Assembly: GCA_946800325.1 (NCBI GenBank) | Contig: OX326959.1 | Location: 36,942,908-37,006,907, forward strand | Source of the DNA: Luzula sylvatica | Lineage: Eukaryota; Streptophyta; Magnoliopsida; Poales; Juncaceae | Reading direction: 5' to 3' | Length of the DNA: 64,000 nucleotides | Shown here: positions 45,946 through 59,477 of the stretch, piece by piece | Layout of the letters: each line of letters opens with the position of its first letter | Position numbering within the stretch: position 1 is the stretch's first letter | Position numbers and translations under genes: made by a program | The notes under the pieces: model-generated | Databases searched by the model: none | Told to the model about the DNA's origin: nothing | The model's input: only the letters and a program-made list of their open reading frames with translations

Positions 45946-48841
45946 ATGGCCCCATTGAAAAGTTCCAAAGGAATATTGGTTTCAAGCATATTGGTGCTTT
46001 TTCTTTGCATTCTTACACCTGCATTGGATCCAAAAATCAGGTATTCGACTCAAAAAGAAAATGAATTGCGAAAAAAAAATGCGTGCACGTTTCTTTTGTG
46101 TATCTTAATAGAATGTTTGTATTAGCAAATTGATTGATTGGTTGCATTTTAGCGAAGACAAAGAAAATGATAGGAGTCTCCTTCAAGCCATTAATGGCTC
46201 CAATGCAAGCTACACTTGGACGGTGGTGCAAAATGAATTCACGTTTATTGCCGGCACTGCACCGTTTAAAAGCTGTCATGCATCGACCATAGTTGAGGTA
46301 CTTGAATTCACGTTTTAAAAAAAAAAATCGTAATTTTAACTACATGATCGTACAAAACAAATATCTAATTTTTTATTTTGCAAAATCTGTATTTGGGGAT
46401 AGAAATAAGGAACCTCGATAATTTTTTAGTGTATTAAAAGAACTCGTATTCTATAGATTCAGCAAAATCATCTCCTCGTCGCCTACTTTGGCGGCTCTAG
46501 CGAAGGGGCTCCTGATGTAAAAATTTGGCTTCAAAGGTTCAAGGTTAGAATCCGATTCGAGTATACATGATTTTTTTTCAACTCCTAATCTTACTAAATG
46601 TTTCTATATTCACCCTTTTAAAATTTTCGATAGAAGAACATAAAAAGGAGAATTTTCGATAAACTCAAAATCAATTTAATGCATATGAATTAACTTTCTT
46701 TTTTAAACATTTTTACTTATTTTACAGGATGGAATTTGGAATGCACCATACGTAGCGGACGAAGAAGCGAACGTGCCAATGTGGAACCCGGTTTTGTACA
46801 AAATGCCTAACAATACCGTGCTTCTCTTCTACAAAATCGGTCCAAGCGTGCAAACGTAAGTTAAAAACATTAATTTTTTGTTATATTTTTTTCAGATCCT
46901 CCATTGAAATAAATCCGCTAAATTAAGAATAACATAATTTTATGTTGATGTACAAGAAATAGAACTTGTCCTTTTTCTAGTTAGGATTGTACTTCCAACA
47001 AAGGTTTCTCCAGACCTGGTTAGAGAAGAAAGAGCAAAAATGACACTATTTTCAAATTAACTTTTTTATTCGTTGGAGATTTTATTTAATAGTACCTGAA
47101 AGAAGTAATCCATATATTAAGTACCAAAAACGTGATACTTTTTGCAAATATGCTGAAATATTGGATGTGATTTGCTAAACAATATACAAATACTTGGTTG
47201 GCATAATGACTAATCACTAACCAAGGACACATTCTCTCTGTCTTTCTTTTCCACACAATTATCATTATTATCTTAATACAATCATCTTTGAATAATATAA
47301 CTCCACTTCACCAACCATATATGCCTCGTATTATTCCTTATTAATGGACAAATATTCCTTCAATTATTATTCATACTTAATAATTAATACAAATAAAATT
47401 TATGATTCACATAAAATATATTTACACAGTAATGTATTTATACAATCTCATGTTGGCCTTCAATTGTGCATTCTTAAGCGAAATTTACTTCAGTATTTCA
47501 CAATATTTAATACTAATCAAGAATTTGTTTTGATTGATTATCATGTCATGCACTCAATGATCAATTGGATTATGAACTGGTCAAGGATTTTGGAGATGAA
47601 TGTCGAAAATTGTATCTGTAGTGACTAACTTAATGGATTTGTAATATGCTAAAATTAATCGCAAGTGATTTCGTAAAATCAACAAATTACAGATGGAGCG
47701 GTTTCATGAAAAGATCTTTCGATGGAGGTGTTACATGGCTACCCAGAGAGCAACTGCCACCTGGCATCCTCGGGCCAATTAAAAACAAGGTACGAAAACA
47801 ACTCGAATGTTCACTTTTTCCTGAAATTTGTACTGAAAATTTAACCGATTTGTAATTAGCTAGATTCAATTTGCAAGTAAATGAAAATACACCGCAACTT
47901 CCTTCAAAAAGAAAAAAAAATACACCACAACAAAATAAATCATATGTCATGTGTTCAATGAATGCATTTTTTTCAGCCTCTTCTTATGAACGATGGACGA
48001 TTGCTATGCGGGACATCTATCGAGAGCTGGAATTCATGGGGATCATGGATAGACGTACATATATTATTATTTTTCCAAAATTCTCGGGTATTTAATTTAA
48101 CCGAAAAATAATTCCACCGGTAATTTTTCAGGTAACGTCAGATTACGGCTACACATGGAGCAAGTATGGCCCTATATACATCAAGGATAAACCACAAGGT
48201 GTGATCCAACCATTTCCGTACCAAACGGAGAGCGGCACCATCCGTGTTCTAGTGCGATCCTTCACAAATCTCGCCAAGATTTACATGTCAGAATCGACCG
48301 ATGGCGGTACGACTTGGAGTTATGCAACGCCAACCTCATTACCGAACCCTAATTCTGGTTATTTACTTTCTCTTTGAATCAATCTCGAATATTTTCTGAA
48401 TTATGTTTCTTTGATTGTTTAGGAATTGATGGCGTGAAATTAAACGGAAGCGAGGTTTTAGTAGCATATAACACATATTCGCGGGAAGAGCTTAAAATTT
48501 CATTTTCTGAAGATGACGGGGATTCATGGACCGAAATTCTTACTCTCGAAAAGAAATCAAATATGGAATTTTCTTATCCCGCGGTCATAAAAACTTCGGA
48601 TGGATCCATACATATCACATACACCTATAATAGAACTCAAATCAAGGTTAGATTTGTTTTAAATAGAAATATGAAAATATCTATTATCGATTGGAACGAT
48701 AACTACGTTAACTAAAAATAACGAATATAAAACTTCTCCATCCAATAAAAAAATATAAAAAAACTGAGCGCGAAAGACTAAAGCAAGATCCATTGGTATT
48801 TCTAATTACAGCATGTTGTCATTCGACGAAGGAAGCAATGA
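45946..48841 (+). CDS. Secreted sialidase-like (BNR/Asp-box repeat) protein
   Basis: Member of the sialidase (neuraminidase) superfamily with a six-bladed beta-propeller fold (BNR_2 type). Nine exons: 45946-46040, 46153-46297, 46457-46543, 46728-46855, 47693-47789, 47977-48054, 48132-48357, 48423-48646 and 48812-48841, giving 369 residues. Residues 1 to about 27 are a signal peptide ([17 protein letters not shown]). Four Asp boxes (SxDxGxTW) are visible: SFDGGVTW 160-167, TSDYGYTW 212-219, STDGGTTW 265-272 and SEDDGDSW 314-321. Family motifs [28 protein letters not shown] and [20 protein letters not shown] are present. Potential N-glycosylation sites (for example NGS, NAS, NRT) fit secretion. 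The true substrate is unknown: plants lack a well-established sialic-acid pathway, so another glycoside is likely. The 837-base fourth intron contains no other gene. Confidence 0.9.
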
Positions 48842-51497
48842 TGTGTTTTACGATTGGTCCCTTACACTGGTACACCATGTCCGAGACTCTGATTTAATCG
48901 GGTATTTCGAAATATATGTGACTGTAGGATTCTTTTTAAGGATTCTAAACTGTAAATTAGTATATTGTTGCGCATGATTTTTTTTTTTATTTCTACTAAA
49001 TAATTAAAATTTATTATATCCTTTACATTTTTTAACTAAACTCAATGTACAAACCTTTTTCCTCGCAGCAGCCAGAATATTTCTCAATTTACTTAAATGA
49101 AAGTACTCGACCTCCATCACTAGGCTTACTTGCACCAACCGACAATTAACAACCCAATTAATATATAAACTAACAAGTATCACATAATTAACAATTAATT
49201 AGTACATGTTAATTAATATTACATATTAGTTAATTTATTTATTTTTTCAATTAACAATTCTAGAAATTCGCATAAAGATGTTGAAATGAAATTGAGATGC
49301 ACATATCAGAACTCTTCGCGTAATGCAGAACACAACTCATTGAGAAAGAAATGATTTTAGTGATTATGTGATTCTAATCTAGAGTGTTATTTTCAATAAA
49401 TAATGAAGTGTGCTAGGGAAATTATTGGGTGTACCAATAAGTTTACTCTCTTACTATCCGTTTATATCGCGGTAATGTAAAATTATCATGACAATCGCAT
49501 TTTTAGGAATGTGATTGATGAAAATCACATGCCATGTGAATATAATTGTTTGGTTTCAAAATTTTGATTTTCTAGAAATGTAAATCTTCATTAATTAATT
49601 TATTCTTTTATTAAATTGAGAAGATATTTTCTCCTCCGTTCATTATTTGGTACCAGGGAGAATTGATCATGACATGATTTGTTGTGATATGCACTCAATC
49701 ACTTGAATTATGAGTTCATATGAGTTTATTGGCTCATTAATTTATTTTTTATAAATAAAAAATTTATTTTTCGTCCTCCATCTTTCATCTAAGCTTCAAT
49801 CAAGTCATTGACGTTTCAATTTAGCCAATCAAGTCTCTCTTACGTTTTTAATTTGGTTAAGTTATGTCCTTCTATTGATGACTGAACCATTAAATCATTA
49901 CGTGATCACAACATACATATTTGATGACGTGACAATATAAATTATTTTAGTTTTAAGAAAAATCTACTTGATTTCATACATCTATAATAATACATCAACA
50001 ACTACATTCACATTTACCAATATATTGATATTCAATAGATTCATAAATAAAATAATTTATATTGTTACATCATTAAATATATCACGTCATAAGTTACCAA
50101 GTCAAAATTTAACGGATCATTCATCAATTAATGGATGAAAAGATCCAATTGAACCAAATTAAAAAAATAACGATCATGATTGACCAAAAATAGACTTTTC
50201 CATTTAGAAAATTATCATTATACTCTTGAGATTTATGAAATCAATTGTACGTTTTAGCTACCTCACTCCTTTATTCGGTTTATTCGGATACCGAACCGAA
50301 CTGGTTGAATTCGGTTTAACCGGTTCGTTTTTCGGTTTATATGGTTCGGTTCGGTTTAAAAAATTGTATTGTTCGGTATATTCGGTTCGGTTCGATTTTG
50401 GAGTTTTGAAAACCAGTTAAACCGAAACGACAGATTAACATCACATTTTTAATATTTTTTTAATATTTTAATGATAAGATATAAAAAATGATATAGTAAT
50501 GTTATAAAATAATATAATCATATTTTATAATATTTAATTATATTTTTTGATAAATGAAATATTATTTTTTTATTAATTTATTTTTATTTTAAAATTATAA
50601 TGTTTCTTATTCAGTTTAACCGAATAAATCGTATAAATTCGATTAACATGCATTTAACTAATGCAAACAAATATAGCATTGTATTTAATATATAATAATT
50701 CATTTATATTACATTTTTTGTATTGAATTTATTATTTAATTCCAATTAATAATATATACTATATGTTAATATTATAAAAAATATATTAATGTTTAATATT
50801 ATATTAAATATATTAATATATAACAATATATTATTAATATTTCATGTATGAATTATAATATGAATTATATACAATTAATATTATATGAAATAATAATTTT
50901 ATATTAATATGTTTATATATAATTGATAAATAATTTATATTATCTGCATTTTAATAAATATATAATTAATTTATATTCCAAATTTAATATTTAATTATTA
51001 TTATATTCCAAATTTATATTAACTAGAATACCTGTACAACAAACTAGTAAATTAAAAATTTTATTAGTCTATGGCAATAAATAATATGTATCAATTTATA
51101 TACAAACCATCCAAATTTCTCTTCAATAAAATTTTCATTTTATAACGTTCTAACGTATCAAACAACATATTTGGAAAACACGCATCCTTCAAATACCTAC
51201 CCATATTACGCTTTCTCAAAATAATTCAAAAAATTCTTCAAAATCTTTCAAATTTTTTTTATATCAAACGGTCCCTATACTGACTTAAAAAAAAATCCAA
51301 TTTTTTTAGGAGACTGTTCTTATATAAATTTTGATTCACCGTAAATATACTATTTTTTTCTAAGTTTTAATGGGTCAGTGCCCCCTATATCGTTAATAGA
51401 TTCGCCAAGATACAACGACAAAGATGAAAACTTTTTTTTTCGAGAGTTTCAAAAACTAAAAAGAAAGAAAGAAACGAGATCTTTGAGGTGTACTGTG
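48842..51497. other. Intergenic DNA with an eroded TTCGGTTCGG repeat
   Basis: 48842-50250 is AT-rich 3' flank without a gene. Bases 50262-50660 carry CGAACCGAAC and TTCGGTTTAACCGG motifs, as in the element at 14811-15298, but their ends are degraded. 50660-51497 is AT-rich. Confidence 0.4.
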
Positions 51498-51762
51498 TAT
51501 TGAAATAAATTTTTTTCATAATATTATTAATAATTTGGGGCAGGATTAATAATTAATTAGGTGTGAAAATATGAGAGATACATATTAAATTAGGGGGTGT
51601 ATCTTGACATGAATAGATGTCTATTTAATTAGAAGTATCTAAAATTTAGATAAATATGATGTATGTTTGAATGGGTGTCTCTTGGAGAGACTTATCAATT
51701 ATTATAAATACCCGTGTAATGTACGAAATAGTTATGAGAAAAAAAAATTCAATTGCCCCTGT

Positions 51763-51838
<76 letters not shown>

Positions 51839-52872
51839 TTAATGTTTCCATTGTTTTTTTATATCTATCTCCCAAACTAAAACTCCACAAATATCTCTAA
51901 TCAAATGAAGTTCAAATACTAACATGGTATCAGAGCCAAGGTTATCGATCGACGGTTATCTAAAGCGACGATTATCGAGCGACGGTTATAAAAAAAAACG
52001 ACGGTTATCGAGTTTAGTAGAAGTAGGAGAAGGAGTCACCAAGACAATCAAAGAGGTTACGTACTTAGGCTCATACGAACTTCACAACTCATTTCCGAAT
52101 TATCGAGTTTAGTAGAAGTCGAAGAAGGAGTCACCAAGACAACCAAGAAGGTTACGTACTTGGGCTCACACGAACTTCACAACTCATTACCGATTTATCG
52201 AGTTCAGCAGAAATTTGGAGTAGGAGAAGGCCACGACAACCCAAGACGGTATGTTCGGGTTCCCACAAGTTTCGCAACTCAATTTCGATGAAGAAAAAAA
52301 AAGGACGATTCGGTAAAAGACGATTCGAAAAAGATGATCCGAAAAAAGGACGATTCGACAAAAAGCCGATTAAAAAAAAACGAGTTTAAAAAAAGGAAAA
52401 TAGACGAGCGTGACGGAAAAAAATATCACAGGAGAGTATCGAGAGGAAAAAAAATAACGAAAAAAAACATTAAGGAGGAGTATTGAAATTAATGTTTTTA
52501 ATAATATTATTAATAATTTGGGGCATGATTAATAATTAATTAGGTGTGAAAATATGAGAGATACATATTAAATTAGGGGGTGTATCTTGACATGAATGGG
52601 TGTCTATTTCATTAGAAGTATCTAAAATTTAGATAAATATTATGTATGTTTGAAAGGGTGTCTCTTGGAGAGACTTATCAATTATTATAAATACCCATGT
52701 AATGGACGAAATAGTTATGAGAAGAAAAAAAATTCAATTGCCCCTGTGGGCTCTCTCTCTCTCTCTCTCTCCGTGTTCTATATGATTGAATGTTTCCGTT
52801 GCTTTTTGATATCTATCTCCCAAACTAAAACTCCACAAATATCTCTAATCAAATGAAGTCCAAATTCTAACA
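51498..52872 (+). mobile_element. TRIM-like miniature LTR retrotransposon
   Basis: Two direct terminal repeats, 51498-51924 and 52481-52872, share more than 300 bp of near-identical sequence (for example GGGGGTGTATCTTGACATGA and GTGTCTCTTGGAGAGACTTA). Both end in CTAACA. The left LTR is followed directly by TGGTATCAGAGC, complementary to the 3' end of initiator tRNA-Met. AAGGAGGAG before the right LTR is a polypurine tract. The 556-bp interior has no gag or pol. It holds a duplicated unit of about 100 bp (GGAGTCACCAAGACAA at about 52033 and 52130) and ends in an A-rich zone. The length difference between LTRs comes largely from the CT microsatellite: about 33 repeats at left, about 10 at right. 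No clear 5-bp target duplication was found. Confidence 0.85.
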
Positions 52873-55440
52873 ATACATAACACAATTCTTGAAAATGGAG
52901 GTCACTCTCTCCTTTATCTTTACTTTGTTCTCTAATGCCCAGCTTTTTTTATGGGCCAAAATTGCTCTTTGGAGAAGGATAACGAACACGGGCAACACAT
53001 CAATTGATCTTTTGGAGAAGGTTAATGAACACAAAAAAGAATTTATACTTTGCCTCTATACTTCACCTTTAACTCGTTCTTTTTTTCTTTTCTTTTTTAT
53101 AATAAACGGATCCATTGATAGCAATGAAAATTAAACCCACGATTTTTTTACAACATATGAGCCTCAACCTTATTTTTTTTATATCAAATACCCATATTAA
53201 CACATTAACTTATGTTAAAAATAATTAATATATTATGCTATTATTTATAAAATATCACAAATATATTTATAATTTTAACATATTGTTTTTTGTGCCTCAT
53301 ACTCGTTCTCGATGATGGTATTATTTATAATTAGTATAAATAATTAATATATTAAAAATGAAAGAAAAATATGACAAATATATTGAGGTCCTTATGTTTT
53401 TATCTCATCTGACTATAATCCTACTTGTTTCGTGATTATTTTATATTATGCTATCAAATGACTAATTATTTTATTTATCAGATATCAGTATATACATGTC
53501 GGTATATGATCATATTAGGAGTATAATACAATTGTACGAAATTGACAATAAATATTATATCAGTATTATTCATAATAAATCAATCAATACTAAAAAAAAG
53601 TAGTGACAATTGCCACCCATTTGCATACCAATGGTTATATAATACTAACATAATTTTCATTTGATACGAAAAGACAATTAAAATTATACACGATATCATA
53701 TTCAAATATTTAGTAAAGAAAACAACTAAAAAATAATATCCAAATTTAACAAAGAAAAAAACAATTAGAAAATATTTGGTATCATATGGTATTTTTAAAT
53801 TTTTAACTTTAAAAATAAAAATAACATTTGATATATGTTTGAGAAGATACCATATGATTTCTCATATCATAACTTAACGTTATTAGAAAATATTTGGTAT
53901 CTACAACTTGACGTTATTAATGCAAGTTATAGATATGTCACAAATAAATTGGTCAAAGTTGAATGAAAAATAAAAACTCCGAGTTAATAACACACAATTA
54001 ACTTGCATTGATTAATATAACTAACAATTTATCTCAATTCCTCGTGTTAATTTAAGTTAATTTTTCATGAAAAATGTGTGGGTCACATTGATGGAAATAA
54101 TTGATGAAAATAGTAAATGGCTTAGTTGGAAATAGTAAATGACATTCAGGACATTCGATTTTGGAGTCATTCGATTTCATTTTTTATTTCAGTTCGCAGA
54201 TCGTTTGGTCTTAAGTCGTTCCGTTTTCGAATCGTTTGGGCATGGGGTCATTCAGATTTCGGATCACTTGGTTCTCAGGTCATTCGATTTTCAAGTCATT
54301 GGATCCTCTGCTCATTCGTGTTCTGTGATTCAAGATTTTTCGAATTTTCGACAAATTTGATTTTCAGATCATTTAGATTTCATGATATTTGATTCTTGAG
54401 TCATTCGATTCGGTAATATTTAGTTTTGGGGTTATTCAGATTTTAGAGCATTTAATTTTTGGGCTTTTCGGGTACACGTCAATTCATTATTTGAATAAAT
54501 ATAATATGGTCGTGGTAATTTGGATTTGTTCTTCTAGTTATTCGTATTATTGGTTGAGAAATTTTACTTTGTCCCCACAACACGTGGTCAAAAATCTTGA
54601 TGCAGTCACGCTTATGTCAGCAGTTAATCGGTTGCACCGTTAATTGGTTGTTCCGTAGACTCGATTTTCATTTCCCAAATAACGTTGACATTAATATATT
54701 TTTTAAAAATTAACAAATTATAATTAAATATTAAACTTGCCAATTAACATTCAAAATTCTATTTAATTGACACATTTCGATTACTAACTTCTAATATCTA
54801 ATTTTCACAAAATGAACTTTTAATATTTCTAATTTCATAAATAATTAGCAATATGATTAGTAAAATTTCTAATAGTTTTTTTAGAAAATTAACACATTAA
54901 CATATTATAATTTAAAAAAAATTAGACTTGCTAATTAACATTCAAAATTCTATTTAATTAACAAATTTTAATTACTTACTTTTAATATCTAATTTCTACA
55001 AAGTAATTATTTAATATTTCTAATTTTTAATTTAATTGCTAGCAACTTTTAATTTCTGTTTAATTATTCATATTCATCAATGCATTTAATTAACCAACAA
55101 ATTAACGATTAATTTCAACTTAACTAAATTCACAATCCAGTTAACCGAATTAACAGTAAACAAACAAAATTCTCGAAAATATATATTACACATAACAGTC
55201 AATTAAAGACTAATTCTCAATTAACTTAATTCAAAATCAACTATTAATAAGAATCTATTAACAATCGTTAATCTATTACAGATTATCTACTAGTCTCCGC
55301 TAGTGCCTCGAATTAACAAACAATTCATAACACCTTAACTATTGGTCCCTGCCAGCACCTCCAATTAACAGTCAATTCGCGCTCCATAACTGCAGATTAT
55401 CAAGTGAAATAAAAAATCAACACAAATTAGCAAGTGAAAT
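52873..55440. other. AT-rich intergenic DNA
   Basis: No gene supported. A short ORF at 52889-53134 has no recognisable product. Bases 54135-54480 hold GGTCATTCGATTTT-type repeats related to the element at 37991-38620, without clear ends. 54690-55140 has a diverged direct repeat (TTAACATTCAAAATTCTATT at about 54737 and 54936). Confidence 0.35.
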
Positions 55441-55874
55441 CGCCATGAAGTTGCTTATTTTGAAGTCAAAATCACAAATAAAACACAAAATCAGCAAACG
55501 AACACTAATTCAACCCAAAAATGAACACAAAATCAGAAGAAAAAAATTAACAGTAAACACAAAATCAGCAAAAAAACAACACACAATAAGTCAAAACAAC
55601 ACAAAATCAGTAAATAAACAACAAATGAGGAAAAAAATAACCTTGAGAAGTTGGCTCGCGTCGCAGCCGTGAAATGTTCATAAAAACCAACAAATGAACA
55701 CAAAATCAGAAAAAACAAAAAGAATCAGCAATAAACACAAAATTAACAAAAAACAACAAAATCAACAAAATTCGTCTTCAAAATCAGCAAATAAACAACA
55801 AATGAGGAAGAAAAATAACTTGAGAAAATGGTTCGCGTCGCAGTCGGAAAATCGCCATGAAATTGTGTGCTTCT

Positions 55875-55915
<41 letters not shown>

Positions 55916-55916
55916 T

Positions 55917-55955
<39 letters not shown>

Positions 55956-56080
55956 GCGCGTGTTTTTGTGTGTGTGGGTGTGGTGTGTTTCTTTTGTGTG
56001 TGGGTTGTGTGTGTTTGAGTGGACAAAATATGAGAAGAGAAAAAGTAGGGTATGGGTTAATAAGGATTGATAAATGAATT
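55441..56080. repeat. A-rich tandem duplication, (GT)n and a 36-base G run
   Basis: Sequence including ACAACAAATGAGGAA and TCGCGTCGCAG occurs at about 55618-55665 and again about 177 bases later. Next come (GT)n at about 55878-55914 and an uninterrupted run of 36 G at 55917-55952. On the plus strand the G run could form stacked quadruplexes. Apparent Pro/His-rich or Gly-rich ORFs here are low-complexity artefacts. Confidence 0.75.
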
Positions 56081-56789
56081 AAAAAAGAATTGAAATTTTT
56101 GGGCGAGAAAGCCTCGAATTAATCATTAATTGGAGGCCGAATTAATCGGTGGCGACAAAGAATCTCCTTATATATAGGGAATTTTTTTTGGATTGAGTTC
56201 CGGATCCTTCAATTAACATGCTGACATCATACTAACTGCATCAACACTTTTTTCACATATTGTGGGGCATTGTATATGCTCTCTTTTTGTTTTGGGTTAT
56301 TTGATATGTGCATTCAATACACTATGCATCTACATATATGTTATGTAGTATTCATATGTGCATTCAATACAAATATATTATTTTTATCGTGACGTGACTA
56401 TATAATTGTTAATACATTTTTTAGTAATAATATTTTTTTATTTTACTATTATATCATTATTGGTGTTAATTGTTAATATATTGTATTATTGTTAATTTAC
56501 AATATATATTGATTATATTATATTTTGGTGTCAAATTATGAACTCGAAAATTAAATATCGAGAAAATGAAGGGCATGTGTTATATTGAATACAGGTCATA
56601 ATTGGCTAAAATTTTCAATTATAACAGGAGGTTCATCAGTTTCAGTTTTCGAATTGTTTAGGTTCGAGATTTGTTTGTTTAAGATCGGGTCATTCGAGTT
56701 GTGAGTCACTCATGTTACGAGTGAATCGGGCGGCGAGTCACTTGGTCACGGACTCACGGGTCATTCGGGTCAATGATATATTTTTTTTA
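56081..56789. other. AT-rich spacer
   Basis: Bases 56640-56775 show GGGTCATTCG-type eroded repeats. No gene seen. Confidence 0.3.
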
Positions 56790-57190
56790 TATGTACATTT
56801 AAAATGAATGTTATATGCTATATATTTCCATATGTATAGTATATTTTTATGTGCTATATATTTTTATATATATCTTATACATTTTAGAGTTATGATATAC
56901 TTTAAAAAAAATACAATACATGTTATATATTCTACATGTATGATACATTTTTTTAAATGTATCATATACATTTTAAATGTATGATATATTTTCTAAATAC
57001 AATACATATAATATACCATATGGTATACCTTTAAGATTTTTTTTTACGTGAGTAACATTTTGTATAAAAGCATTTAGGATAGATTTGTATATATATATTT
57101 TGCAACGTGCGTTTGGAGTGCACGGATGCGATCAAAATTAAAAAAAAAAAAAATCAAATTGTCACGTATCACTTTCACGTTTAATTGGAC
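56790..57190. mobile_element. AT-rich foldback family, third copy (partial)
   Basis: A periodic TGTATGATATA-type body is followed by TTTGGAGTGCACGGATGCGA and a TCACGTATCAC end, matching the right side of the element at 20653-21106. The left boundary is unclear. Confidence 0.4.
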
Positions 57191-57818
57191 AATCCGAACA
57201 TGTTCATTATTGGATTGAAATACTCTAATCGGTCCCTTTTAAAATATGTTTGATAACAAATTTTAAAAATATCTCATGAATAGGTTATAGGCATCATATT
57301 GGTGGGTAGTTACAACCTATGGGCGTTACTTATTTTTCTTCCCTTTCTGTTTTGTATGTGCTACACACTAAACTCCGTACTCTCGGTTATGATAATTAGG
57401 GCTAACAATTTATATGATGATTAGGGTTATCAATTTGGTCCCTTCATTCAAAAAAAATCTCACCATATTGCCGAATTTTTCTTATTTTATATTTTTCGTG
57501 ATAGAAAAAGAATTTTCAAGAAGAGTGGAGAAATTTAAGGAGAGATTTGAAAAATTATTTTGTTTTACATGTTCCATATTTCCATCTAATATTATGATGA
57601 AAATATCAACAGCACTAAGGAAAAATGACACTAGAAAAGTTTCTATTTGGTTGAATTGATTGAGACGATGACTCATCATCCAATTCCAAATTACCAAATG
57701 GTTGGCTTATCTTGATCTCTAATCTTCCACAGTGGACCTAATAATTCAATTTTCGTCAATTTTAACGTTCAGGATTCCCTACAATCAATCCTTATATCTC
57801 TTTTCTCAACACAAAAAA
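57191..57818. other. Intergenic DNA
   Basis: The 81-codon reading frame at 57414-57659 has no recognisable similarity and ordinary AT-rich composition. No gene supported. Confidence 0.3.
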
Positions 57819-59299
57819 GGGAGAATTACGTGTATATCCTTACTTGACATCGGAATAACAAATTTATCCTTCTGTAATTATTAATTACACATTTGTCCCA
57901 AGTAAATTCACTTTGTATCGAATTTGACCATAACTTATAACTTCTGTTAAGTGTAACAGAGAAGTGATGATTTTACAATTATAACCTTCCCTCATATATG
58001 TTATTCATCTCCTTTTTAAATTCCTACCCTCCATACTTCCCATAGTCCCGTCTTTCACGATCTCTCTCCCTCTATCAGACCTCGGTACTCTTCTAGTTTG
58101 CAGTACTTCTTCCAGTTCAAAAAGGGAGTGCACATCTTCCCTCTCTTACGATTTCTCTCCCTTTTCACAATTTCTATCTTTCCTTGAACCTCGCGTTGAT
58201 TCAAAAGCTTCATTAGTGTATTTTTTTCGAATCTCTTTCATCTAAGAAGGGATCAAATTGCTTTCTGGGTATTCAATTGAAAAGAAAGAGCAAAGTCTCC
58301 ATGCATTCATTAAGAAAAAAGAACCTCAATTAAGAAGAAAAATAAATTGTTAAAACAACTTCTCAAGAAAAGTATTGCTTCAGTATGTTTCGGGGGATCA
58401 AATCAAAACTTTACTATTGATATTTCATTCATATGCAGCTTCTAAAAATAAATATAAAAGAAACACAAACTTGGTATCTTTTTCCAAATTGATATTTCCC
58501 GACTTTGAAACTCCGAGAGATCGGAAAATTTTGAACTTTACGAGTCCGAAATTCATTACAAATGAGATTAAAAAGTTCAAAATCGAAACATGTTGACTAT
58601 CTTAGCTTCATTCTTTTTTGTTAACCTCCAAATTCCTACAATCTCTCTCTCAATCTCTACAATAGGGTCAGATTGTCCGGTACCGACCAGTATCAAACTA
58701 TCCAATTTCATTTTCTTTCCTCAAACTACTAAAATCTTATAAATTCAAAATAATCCTCTGGAATTCTTCTTTCTTCGACTATTTTTCAACTGTATGTTAA
58801 CCTCCAAATTTATCTCGTTATTCATGGATTTTTCTATAAATTTAAGAGTGGGTTTGATAAGGCGAAGAAAAAGAGAAGTGCGGAGGTAAGGTCCTAAGGA
58901 AACAGAGGTGCAACGGGGCCAAGAGGAGAAATGAGAGATGGTCTCGTCACACGCCAAGAGAGTTTAAATGCTTTTTTGCTTTTGTCTGAGCAGAGTCAAA
59001 ACAGAGGAGGCCAAACGTGAACAAAGGAAGAAGAAAAGTGAAGAGGGAGGGGCTTGTACTGGAGAGTCCAGTTTAGAGTGGGCTAATGAAATTATAAAGG
59101 GTATTTTTGTCATCTCAATATATATTTGTTAATTTAATTAAGTTTCAAATCTGAAATAATGATTAATTTAACAGAGATTTCACAGTTTGGGTATATTAGA
59201 TATTAAGTGAGTTTAGAGAGGATAAATATGTTATTAGTTGTTTTAGAGGGATAAATTTGTTATTTTTAATTTTTAGAGGGATACGTTAGAAATTCCCCC
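57819..59299. mobile_element. Large TIR element (Mutator-like), non-autonomous
   Basis: The ends are inverted repeats of roughly 90 bp, starting GGGAGAATT at the left and GGGGGAATT at the right (read inward). Both continue through GTATATCC/GTATCCC and AATAACAAATTTATCC. The flanks are A-rich, so the target duplication is not readable. The about 1-kb interior (58010-58980) is less AT-rich, with CT-rich patches and no recognisable transposase. It could contain captured host DNA. Confidence 0.6.
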
Positions 59300-59477
59300 A
59301 AAAAAAAAGCATAAGAAGAAAAAAGAAATCTTTATATCTCATATCTCTACATTACTAACCCCCTCGCGCTAAACTAAACTCTAACTCATACATAGATAAA
59401 CAAACCTAACAAAATCTGATAAATTAAAGATCACTAAGAAACTAAATCTCTCTCGTCTTTAATTAATCTCGCTCTCT

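Noticed and set aside
51667..51900. Ser-Leu repeat open frames
   Set aside because: They are translations of the CT microsatellite in the left LTR of the TRIM-like element.
55694..56077. Gly/Val/Cys-rich and Pro/His-rich open frames
   Set aside because: They are translations of (GT)n and the G run.
57414..57659. An 81-codon frame
   Set aside because: No similarity, no promoter context, and overlapping frames of similar quality on the other strand.
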